Under the pieces are notes generated by a model that searched no databases, was not told where the DNA came from, and was given only the letters and a program-made list of their open reading frames with translations. A stretch of DNA of 64,000 nt from Okeania sp. SIO2B3 (GTDB taxonomy: Bacteria; Cyanobacteriota; Cyanobacteriia; Cyanobacteriales; Microcoleaceae): positions 496,672-560,671 of the forward strand of contig NZ_JAAHGH010000005.1 of the NCBI RefSeq assembly GCF_010672525.1, given 5' to 3'. Each line of letters starts with the position of its first letter. The first letter of the stretch is position 1. Shown here piece by piece: positions 54,598 to 61,949 of the stretch. Made by a program: the position numbers and the translations under genes.

Positions 54598-56655
54598 ATG
54601 AACCAACAATCAAATTTCCATCAACGCATAAATATTGATGGTGCTGCCTCCGTCGAAGGTCAAGTTGGTCAAGCTGGACGAGATTTAATTCAGTTTGCAT
54701 TCAATATTGGTTTGTTTCGTCGAGAAGTCAAACCTTCAACTCAGCAAGAATATCGCTGGCGCAAACAACTACTAGACCAAGTTCAAAAAAATTGGGTAAA
54801 AGATGTCTTAGAAAGGTCTCTGCATAATCAAGCTATGATTGACCTGGGACTGGAAACACGAGATGATTTGGTCAAACGTCCCTTTAGCAAGATTGGAATT
54901 CCCCCCCAAGAGTCACAACAACCTGTATCTACAACTGGAGGAATAAATACTGCATTCGGTGGCATGGGAGAACGGCGAACTCTACTAATTTTAGGTGAAC
55001 CCGGAGCGGGGAAAACAACCATGTTGTTGAAACTGACACGGGAGCTAATTGCTGAAAGGGATAAAAGCTTGAATCAACCTATACCCGTAGTTTTAAACTT
55101 ATCCTCTTGGGCAAAAAAGCGGCAAAAAATCGCTGACTGGTTAGTTGATGAACTTCACGGTGAATATCATATAAATAAGCCTACGGGTAAAGGATGGGTG
55201 CAAGAGCAACAACTGCTACTTTTGCTTGATGGTTTAGATGAGGTGAAAGCAGAATATCGAGAAGCTTGCGTCCAGGCAATTAATCAATTTATGCAAGACT
55301 ATGGGTTAGTTGAGATGGTAGTCTGTAGTCGCATCAAAGATTATAAAGCTCTCCCGACTCGTTTGAAAATGCGGGGTGCTATCTATGTTCAACCTCTGAC
55401 ATCAGAACAAGTTAACCAATATTTAGATAAAGCAGGGTCACAACTACAGGGTGTGCGAACCTTATTGCAACAAGATACAGCTCTGCAAGAGATGATGAAA
55501 TCTCCTCTGATTCTAAGTATTGTCAGCATTGCTTACAAAGATATGTCTGCTGAAAATTTATCTCCAATGGGTTCTATTGAGGAACGTCGTCAGCATATTT
55601 TTGATACTTATATTGAGCGGATGTTTCACCCTCATGGACGAACTCCGCCGATGAAATATAAGCCAGAGGAAACCAAACGTTGGCTGACTTGGTTGGCGAC
55701 TCGGATGGTGCAGGAGTCTCAAACTGTGTTTTTGATTGAGAAAATACAATTTACTTGGTTAGAAAAGAAGGGAGAACATATTTTTTATTTCATTGTTAGT
55801 ATGTTAGCTTCAGGGCTAACTGTAGGGTTGATTGTTTTGCTTCGTGTAGGGCTAACTGTAGGACTGGGTGTAGTGCCGGGTGTGGTGCTGATTTCTGGGA
55901 TTATTTCTGGGCTGACCGGAGCGGAAATTAAAACTGTTGAAAGCTTAAAATGGTCTAGTCAAAGGTTCATAAAAGCCATAAGACAAGACATTAGAGGGCT
56001 GTATCTGAATTTTATACAAAATTTCCAATTTGACCTGATTTCTTTTATAATTTTTTTGCTGATTTCTTTTATAATTTTTTTTCCGTTTTTTTTGCTGAGT
56101 TTTATGCTGTTTATTGCGCGGGGTTTTCACTTATCTGTGATACTAATTCTTTTTATACCGTTTATTGGGTTCTTTGTTGTACTAACTTTTTTGATATTTT
56201 TGAGTTTTTTATATGCTCTCATTGAAGGATTAAAAGGACCAGAAATAGAAACTAAAAAGGTAGCCAATCAAGGATTAAAAAAATCTGCATTTAATGCTCT
56301 ATTTTTGGGGATAATTATGACTATAGTGGCAGGAATACTAGGATTAGGTATAGAGCTAATTATAATTCTTTTGCAGATTATAATTACTCAAGAAATATCT
56401 CAAGTAATACATTTTGGATATTCAAGATTTTCTATGCCATTTGGTCTAATAATGGGGATAATTTTTGGAGGTGGATATGCTGTATTCCAACACTTAACTT
56501 TACGTTCAATGCTTTATCAAAAAGGCTTTGCTCCCTGGAATTATGCTCGTTTTCTTGACTACGCCACAGAATTAATATTCATGCAAAAAGTTGGCGGAGG
56601 TTACATCTTTATTCACCGGATGTTACTGGAACACTTTGCTAAGATTAAACCATAA
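54598..56655 (+). CDS. NACHT-family STAND ATPase with C-terminal membrane segments
   Basis: A 685-residue protein. The N-terminus carries a short beta tag, INIDGAASVEGQVGQAGRDL, followed by a helical region. The NACHT ATPase has Walker A LGEPGAGKTTMLLKL (Lys139), Walker B LLLLLDGLDEVKAE (Asp211) and VCSRIKDYKAL. From about residue 395 to 640 come six or so hydrophobic segments, glycine and isoleucine rich, then a soluble end PWNYARFLDYATELIFMQKV then GGYIFIHRMLLEHFA. This architecture is common in cyanobacteria; the membrane part may be a pore-forming effector. A zinc-ribbon gene begins 18 bases later and a CHAT gene after that. Defence or cell-death role is inferred from architecture only. 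Confidence 0.85.
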   Translation: MNQQSNFHQRINIDGAASVEGQVGQAGRDLIQFAFNIGLFRREVKPSTQQEYRWRKQLLDQVQKNWVKDVLERSLHNQAMIDLGLETRDDLVKRPFSKIGIPPQESQQPVSTTGGINTAFGGMGERRTLLILGEPGAGKTTMLLKLTRELIAERDKSLNQPIPVVLNLSSWAKKRQKIADWLVDELHGEYHINKPTGKGWVQEQQLLLLLDGLDEVKAEYREACVQAINQFMQDYGLVEMVVCSRIKDYKALPTRLKMRGAIYVQPLTSEQVNQYLDKAGSQLQGVRTLLQQDTALQEMMKSPLILSIVSIAYKDMSAENLSPMGSIEERRQHIFDTYIERMFHPHGRTPPMKYKPEETKRWLTWLATRMVQESQTVFLIEKIQFTWLEKKGEHIFYFIVSMLASGLTVGLIVLLRVGLTVGLGVVPGVVLISGIISGLTGAEIKTVESLKWSSQRFIKAIRQDIRGLYLNFIQNFQFDLISFIIFLLISFIIFFPFFLLSFMLFIARGFHLSVILILFIPFIGFFVVLTFLIFLSFLYALIEGLKGPEIETKKVANQGLKKSAFNALFLGIIMTIVAGILGLGIELIIILLQIIITQEISQVIHFGYSRFSMPFGLIMGIIFGGGYAVFQHLTLRSMLYQKGFAPWNYARFLDYATELIFMQKVGGGYIFIHRMLLEHFAKIKP

Positions 56656-56673
56656 ACTTTTGCAGAAAGTCCT

Positions 56674-56865
56674 GTGAAAATTTCTCAGTCAATAGACTTA
56701 GCAAACAAACCAATTTTAGAAAAATTAAATCCTGTTTTATCAAAACAAGTTCAGACTTCAGAACCTGAATCAATTTCACATAAAATATGTAGGAATTGCC
56801 AACATAAAAATCCACATGATTATAACTTTTGTTCCCAGTGTGGAACAGCACTAAATTATCACTAA
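56674..56865 (+). CDS. Zinc-ribbon small protein
   Basis: A 63-residue protein starting with GTG, 18 bases after the NACHT stop. The end is a zinc ribbon: KICRNCQHKNPHDYNFCSQC, then GTALNYH, i.e. C-x2-C ... C-x2-C. The first 40 residues have no recognised pattern. Its position between the NACHT and CHAT genes, on the same strand, suggests one transcript. Confidence 0.65.
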   Translation: MKISQSIDLANKPILEKLNPVLSKQVQTSEPESISHKICRNCQHKNPHDYNFCSQCGTALNYH

Positions 56866-56977
56866 TTTTTTGACTGAAATAATGACATCATAATTGTATG
56901 TAATTGTACTTGATAATCAAAATATCTAGAAGGGCTAAAGCCCAACTACAAACTATTAATTAAAGGAAATTATAACC

Positions 56978-57703
56978 ATGAAAAAAATACTCATTTTCTT
57001 ATCTAATCCCACAGATTCAAGTCAGTTACGTTTAGATAAAGAGCATAACGAAATTGACGAAGTCTTGAAACAATCAAAAAAACGAGACGAATTTCAAATA
57101 GTCAGTAAATTAGCCGTTCGAGTCAAAGATTTACGACGAACATTATTAGAATTAGAAGATAACGAAAAGGCAATTGTGCATTTTTCTGGTCATGGTACAA
57201 GAAGTAAAAGGCTAGTTTTAGAAGATGATTCTGGCAAAAGCAAACTCGTTAGTAGTGAAGCCTTAGCCCAACTTTTTAAACTCTTTCAACAGCAAGTAGA
57301 ATGTGTAATTCTCAATGCCTGCTATAGCGAAGAACAAGCCAAAGCAATTCATCAATATATTGACTGTGTTATTGGTATGAATCAAGCAATTGGAGATAAA
57401 GCAGCGATTAATTTTGCCACAGCATTTTACGAAGCATTAGGAGCAGGAAAAAACTATGAAAAATCTTTTGAATTTGCTCGTAATTCTCTGAATTTAGAAG
57501 GAATTCCTGAGTCAGAAACTCCAAAAATTAGATATCGACCTCGACGTGATAATTCTGATATTCAGGAAACAAAAGCATCTAAAAATACAGATAATTCACC
57601 CCCTCCAACTGTATCTAAAATAATGACAATTACTGATAGTCCTGTTGAAGGTCAACTGGCTCAAGCTGAAGGCAACATACATCAATCTTTCAATAAATCC
57701 TAA
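56978..57703 (+). CDS. CHAT-domain peptidase with C-terminal tag
   Basis: A 241-residue CHAT (caspase-like) protein: a start MKKILIFLSNPTDSSQLRLD, His72 in IVHFSGHGT and Cys115 in CVILNACYS as the catalytic pair, then VIGMNQAIGDKAAINFATAF and FEFARNSLNLEGI. After a Pro-rich link the C-terminus has the tag MTITDSPVEGQLAQAEGNIH, like that at the start of the NACHT protein (SVEGQVGQAGRDLIQ). The stop TAA is followed in the same frame by 72 codons of helical sequence (57704-57922), typical of the usual tail, so the stop may be recent. It follows AAAGGA and lies downstream of the NACHT and zinc-ribbon genes. Role inferred: proteolytic effector. Confidence 0.85.
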   Translation: MKKILIFLSNPTDSSQLRLDKEHNEIDEVLKQSKKRDEFQIVSKLAVRVKDLRRTLLELEDNEKAIVHFSGHGTRSKRLVLEDDSGKSKLVSSEALAQLFKLFQQQVECVILNACYSEEQAKAIHQYIDCVIGMNQAIGDKAAINFATAFYEALGAGKNYEKSFEFARNSLNLEGIPESETPKIRYRPRRDNSDIQETKASKNTDNSPPPTVSKIMTITDSPVEGQLAQAEGNIHQSFNKS

Positions 57704-57998
57704 TCTTTCGGACAAAGTTCAAACGAAATAGATACAGCATTAGCCGAATTAGAAAAACTGAAACAGGAAATTTCCTCAACAAATTCTCTCAGTTTAATTC
57801 AGAAAAAACAAATAGAAATTCCTGTAGAAATGTTAGAAGGAGAATTAAAGAAACCGAAGCCCGATAAAAGTTTAATAGATGAAGCTGTTGAGGCACTAAA
57901 AAAAGGATTAGAAGGAGTATAAAAATTAGCCAGACCTGTGATGAAAGTTGCAGCAATCTTGTTGGAATTGAATCTTTGTTCAGCAATTAACAATTAAC
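57704..57998 (+). pseudogene. In-frame helical tail beyond the CHAT stop
   Basis: In the same frame as the CHAT gene the sequence continues SFGQSSNEIDTALAELEKLK, ISSTNSLSLIQKKQIEIPVE, DKSLIDEAVEALKKGLEGV, a second TAA (57920-57922), then KLARPVMKVAAILLELN to about 57998. The helical tail is like those in tag-bearing cyanobacterial proteins. Single in-frame stops without frame changes suggest point mutation, or readthrough. Confidence 0.6.
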
Positions 57999-58010
57999 AA
58001 TTAATAATTA

Positions 58011-58072
58011 CCTCTTCTTAAAAGAAGAGGATTGACTAAAAGGATTTTTTTTATTTTATCCCCTTAAAAGGG
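58011..58072. terminator. Hairpins between the CHAT and methyltransferase genes
   Basis: CCTCTTCTT/AAGAAGAGG (58011-58030) is a strong hairpin; an eight-T run follows 14 bases later; CCCCTT/AAGGGG lies at 58060-58073. It could end transcription from both convergent sides but is not a textbook terminator. Flanked by ATTAACAATTA and TAATTATTAA repeats. Confidence 0.4.
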
Positions 58073-58142
58073 GAGGCTTTAAACCTGAATTATTGAATGA
58101 ATAATTATTAACTATCAACTCTTAATTATTCATTATTCATTA

Positions 58143-58976
58143 TTAATTATTAATTATTCGGTAATTTACCCACAAAACTTCAACCCGGTTTTGCTTTTTT
58201 CCGTCGATACCAGTATTAGTCGAATGAGCTTTTTTTGCTGGAGCATCAATACAATACCAGTCTTGATAAAGCGTATCAAATAATTGACAATGATATCCAG
58301 AAATGGCAACTTTACCTTGAACACTATGCAACACTTCAGCTAATTTTTTGTGTTCGTCATCGGTCATTTCATACCCATAAGCTTTTGTATCGGTCCGCGA
58401 GTCGTGAGGATAGGGAGGATCGCAATAAAAAAGTGTTTCCTCACTATCGAAACGTTTGATAACTTCAATAGCTGGAGAATTTTCAATTTGCACCCGTAGT
58501 AACCTTTGCACAATTTCCGATAATCCCTCTATACTACCTAACCAACGGGAAACAGCACCCGCCATTCCTGCTCTGGTTGTCAGTTTACAATGTGCCCAAC
58601 GTCCTACACTCGCAGTTTGAGCTAATCCTGTTCTGACTTGTCTTGCTCGGACAAAAAAGCGACGAGCGCGTTCTAAGTCAGAAATTTTTTCTGTAGGTGG
58701 TGTCAGCGCTATTTTAAATTCTTCTCTAGAAAAGGGAGTAAGAGCGATCGCTTGAATTAGTTCTTCTTGAGAGTCCCGTAACATTCTAAAAAAGTTAACA
58801 ACTTCTCCATCTAGATCGTTATAGGTTTCTACAGCAGAGGGTTTTCTATTTAATAAAACTGCTGCCGAACCACCAAAAGGTTCACAGTAATGTTGCGTTT
58901 CTGGCAACAGTGGCAATAACCAATCAAGATGATTAAATTTTCCTCCATACCATCCAAAAGCTATTAACTTACTCAT
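58143..58976 (-). CDS. D12-class N6-adenine DNA methyltransferase (Dam-like, orphan)
   Basis: A 277-residue D12 (Dam-type) methyltransferase: the N-terminal AFGWYGGKFNHLDWL, motif I HYCEPFGGSAAVLLNRKP (AdoMet binding), and catalytic motif IV FYCDPPYPHDSR (Asp186-Pro-Pro-Tyr). No restriction enzyme gene of standard type is adjacent; the nearest partner-like genes are GNAT-PIN and McrBC on the other strand. Its recognition sequence cannot be read from the protein; related cyanobacterial enzymes methylate GATC, part of the HIP1 octamer. The convergent CHAT tail lies 145 bases away. Confidence 0.9.
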   Translation of the reverse strand: MSKLIAFGWYGGKFNHLDWLLPLLPETQHYCEPFGGSAAVLLNRKPSAVETYNDLDGEVVNFFRMLRDSQEELIQAIALTPFSREEFKIALTPPTEKISDLERARRFFVRARQVRTGLAQTASVGRWAHCKLTTRAGMAGAVSRWLGSIEGLSEIVQRLLRVQIENSPAIEVIKRFDSEETLFYCDPPYPHDSRTDTKAYGYEMTDDEHKKLAEVLHSVQGKVAISGYHCQLFDTLYQDWYCIDAPAKKAHSTNTGIDGKKQNRVEVLWVNYRIINN

Positions 58977-59117
58977 TATTTTAGTTGGACTTTAATTATT
59001 ATTAAACAATGGGTTCTATAGTATAATAAAAAATTCATTGCTACAAATATTATGCTGTCTATGATTGTATTGATTGAATACCTAAGTCTAGTTAAGTGAT
59101 TTAAACAAGGATCAAAA

Positions 59118-61220
59118 ATGACAGAACAAATAAAAATTATAGAAATTGACGAAAAATCTCCCCATTTGCAAGCTGTTATTGAATTGGGTGATACTAATAG
59201 AGAAACTCTAGGTTTTCTCCCTAGAAAAGCTTTTAATAATTATGCAAAATGTCGCCAAATAATTGTAGCTATTGACTCTAATAAAAGTTGCGTTGGGTAT
59301 TTATTATATAGAGTAGCAACTTCATATAACCGAGTTGGTATTATTCATTTATGTATTGCTCATTCTTATCAAGGTAAAGGAGTAGCTAAAAAGTTATTTG
59401 GTTATTTAGTTGAAATTACTCAACAAAAATATAGTGGTATTGGTTTAACTTGTCGTCGTGATTTTAATTTGAGTGATTTTTGGTCTAAGTTAGGTTTTGT
59501 TTTTCAGTACGATAAACCAGCCAAAACTCCTGAAAAACTTAATGCGTATTGGTGGTTCGATCACCATCATTCAAATTTGTTTTCCAATGCTACTGCTCAT
59601 CAACGTGAGTATAAATTATATGTTGCTATAGACTCACAAATTTTCTTTGATTTTTATCATAGTGACAATAATAATAAAGATGCTCAATCTTTACTTGCTG
59701 ATTGGTTAGACCCTGACTTACAGTTATGTTTGACAGATGAAATTTTTAATAAAATAAATGTTTTTTTTGACAATAAATATGAGAGAAAGCACTTCACAAA
59801 CCTAGCGAAAAAGCTCTTTACTATTTTATCAGCAAATAAAATATCTTCCTCAAAATTTCAGTCTATTAAAAATTTAGTTGAACAAAGAAAAATTAATATT
59901 AGTGAGTCGGATATTCGCTATATAGAAAAAGCTATTAGATCAGATGTTTACATTTTTGTAACTGATAATAGCAGTCTCTTAGATATAGCGGATGAATTTT
60001 ATGAACAGTTTAATGTCTCTATTATTCATCCTAGAGATTTGATTATTCAAGTGGATGAAATTCGTAGACAGACAGAATATCAGCCTGTTCGTCTAGCAGG
60101 TACTCTACTACAAAAATCCCGTGTTACTATAGGGCAAGAACAGCTTTTAAATAAATATTTTAGAGCTGATAAATTGGGTGAAACTAAGGCTGATTTTCAA
60201 CAAAAAATACTTCGCTTTATTACAGAAACAGATAAATTTGATTGTTTTTTTGTTTTTGAAGGAGAAAAACAACCTTTAGCATTCATTGTGTATGATCGGC
60301 GTAAAAAATATGAGTTAGAAATTCCATTAATGAGAGTTGTAGATACTTCTATAACTCCCACTATAGCTAATCATTTAGTTTTTGAATCTATATCAATTTC
60401 TGCGAGAGAAGAAAGAAATTTCACTAAGATAACAGATCCATTATTGCCAGAAGCAGTTATTAGAAATATTCATAAAGATGGAACTTTTGTAGAATTTAAT
60501 CATACTTACTTAAGAGCTAATATGGCTATAGCTAAAACAGCAAATCAACTATCACAAGATTTAGAAAAATTAGCCGTTAGCTTAGGAAAAGAATATAAAT
60601 TTTGTCATCAAATATCTCAACTTCTTCAGAAAAAAGTAGAAAATGAACATGAGCAAAAAGAATTATATTTTATGATAGAGAAATACTTATGGCCTGCCAA
60701 AATAATTGATGCTAATCTTCCTACATGGATTATTCCTATTAAAGCATTTTGGGCAAAAGATTTATTTGATGAAGAGTTAGCTAATAATTGGTTATTTGGC
60801 TCTAAAACTGAGTTAGCACTTAAACGTGAACTTGTATTTTATCGTTCTAAGAGAGGTTTAAAACCTGGTGTAATTGGTAGAATTATATGGTATGTCAGCA
60901 ATGATGAATCTTTTCCATACGGAACAACAAAAGTAATTAAAGCTTGTTCTCTATTAGATGAAGTTATAATAGACAAACCAGAAAAATTATATAGACAATT
61001 TCGTAATCTAGGTGTATATAAATTAGAAGATTTAATAAAAATTACCAAGAATAAACCTAATGAAGATATAATGGCTATTCGATTTAGTGATACTCAAATA
61101 TTCACTAATAATCTCACTTTAAAACAGCTTCAAAATATACTAAAAAAGCGTACAACTGTTCAAGGATTATTTAAAATAACACCAGATGAATTTGCCCAAA
61201 TATACGAGCAAGCAACGTAA
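59118..61220 (+). CDS. GNAT acetyltransferase-PIN fusion protein
   Basis: A 700-residue protein. Residues 1-155 are a GNAT domain: VGYLLYRVATSYNRVGIIHL, the acetyl-CoA loop SYQGKGVAKKLFGYL (about 84-98), and FWSKLGFVFQYD. Residues 165-310 look like a PIN domain: Asp in LYVAIDSQIFFDFY, Glu in LTDEIFNKIN, then VYIFVTDNSSLLDIADEF. A long C-terminal region (320-700) contains an alpha/beta part and the block FYRSKRGLKPGVIGRIIWYV, a PUA/EVE-like look. The next gene, 22 bases on, is an ASCH/PUA-like protein, so they form an operon. GNAT, PIN and ASCH are all RNA-directed or toxin-like domains; I infer a conflict or RNA-modification system, not recognised as a named one. Confidence 0.72.
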   Translation: MTEQIKIIEIDEKSPHLQAVIELGDTNRETLGFLPRKAFNNYAKCRQIIVAIDSNKSCVGYLLYRVATSYNRVGIIHLCIAHSYQGKGVAKKLFGYLVEITQQKYSGIGLTCRRDFNLSDFWSKLGFVFQYDKPAKTPEKLNAYWWFDHHHSNLFSNATAHQREYKLYVAIDSQIFFDFYHSDNNNKDAQSLLADWLDPDLQLCLTDEIFNKINVFFDNKYERKHFTNLAKKLFTILSANKISSSKFQSIKNLVEQRKINISESDIRYIEKAIRSDVYIFVTDNSSLLDIADEFYEQFNVSIIHPRDLIIQVDEIRRQTEYQPVRLAGTLLQKSRVTIGQEQLLNKYFRADKLGETKADFQQKILRFITETDKFDCFFVFEGEKQPLAFIVYDRRKKYELEIPLMRVVDTSITPTIANHLVFESISISAREERNFTKITDPLLPEAVIRNIHKDGTFVEFNHTYLRANMAIAKTANQLSQDLEKLAVSLGKEYKFCHQISQLLQKKVENEHEQKELYFMIEKYLWPAKIIDANLPTWIIPIKAFWAKDLFDEELANNWLFGSKTELALKRELVFYRSKRGLKPGVIGRIIWYVSNDESFPYGTTKVIKACSLLDEVIIDKPEKLYRQFRNLGVYKLEDLIKITKNKPNEDIMAIRFSDTQIFTNNLTLKQLQNILKKRTTVQGLFKITPDEFAQIYEQAT

Positions 61221-61242
61221 CAGTAAAAAGGATTCTAAAAGT

Positions 61243-61683
61243 ATGTCAAATACAGTTCTTTTATCTATAAAGCCAGAATATGCTGATCAAATTTTCTACC
61301 AGAAAACAAAAAAAGTTGAATTACGTCGTGTTTTTCCCGATCTAGAGAAAGATGATTTAGTTATAGTTTATGTTTCATCTCCTAAAAAAGCCGTAGTTGG
61401 TTACTTTAAAATCAAAAACATTATTAAAAAAGAAGTTTCTTACCTTTGGGAAGAAGTAGAGGGCAAAGCAGGAATTACCCATGAAGAATTTTATGATTAT
61501 TATTCAGGAGTAAAATTTGGCATAGGAATATTTTTCCAAAAAAGCAATACCTTTAAAAAACCAGTCGAATTAGAAAAACTAAGGGAAGAATTGAAGAATT
61601 TTAGACCTCCCCAAAGTTATCGTTATTTAAAACCGGATGAATGGGAAATTATTAAGAGATTGGTAGATTATGATTTTGAATAA
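61243..61683 (+). CDS. ASCH/PUA-like RNA-binding protein
   Basis: A 146-residue protein starting MSNTVLLSIKPEYADQIFYQ then KTKKVELRRVFP, the characteristic start of the ASCH-type, PUA-like domain (compare LSIKPEYA-x-x-I-x-x-G-x-K-x-x-E-x-R). Then VIVYVSSPKKAVVGYFKIKN and a helical end. ATG at 61243 is preferred over an upstream frame start that overlaps the previous gene, since family proteins begin with the LSIKP strand. It lies 22 bases after the GNAT-PIN gene; the two are probably co-transcribed and cooperate. Confidence 0.82.
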   Translation: MSNTVLLSIKPEYADQIFYQKTKKVELRRVFPDLEKDDLVIVYVSSPKKAVVGYFKIKNIIKKEVSYLWEEVEGKAGITHEEFYDYYSGVKFGIGIFFQKSNTFKKPVELEKLREELKNFRPPQSYRYLKPDEWEIIKRLVDYDFE

Positions 61684-61929
61684 TTAGGGTTTGCGCTTCA
61701 CTAGTCTTTTAGTAGGGGTAGGAGACAGGAGACAGGAGACAGGAGTTAGAGGAATGAACGAGGAGGCAGGAGCTAAGTTTTGTCCCAAGATTGTTCTACC
61801 ATAGTCAGCCCAAAATACTAGCTTTTTGCAGCTCTTGGCACTGAAAATCTGGTACTTTTTTTAACCCCAAAAAGGCTAATACTTTATATTTATCAATACG
61901 TGCGAGAATTAATCAGCAAGCCCTAATTA
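61682..61929. mobile_element. MITE-like element, family 2 (copy 2)
   Basis: Left end AATTAGGGTTTGC overlaps the stop of the ASCH gene; right end TTAATCAGCAAGCCCTAATT. About 248 bases, with GGAGACA heptads (61719-61745) inside. Blocks GCAGCTCTTG and CCAAAAAGGCTAA parallel the inside of copy 1 in part. Confidence 0.55.
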
Positions 61930-61949
61930 AAAAATAAAAATAACTGTGT

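Noticed and set aside
6463-61745. Heptad arrays as CRISPR arrays
   Set aside because: Units are 7 bases without spacers; no cas genes in the window.
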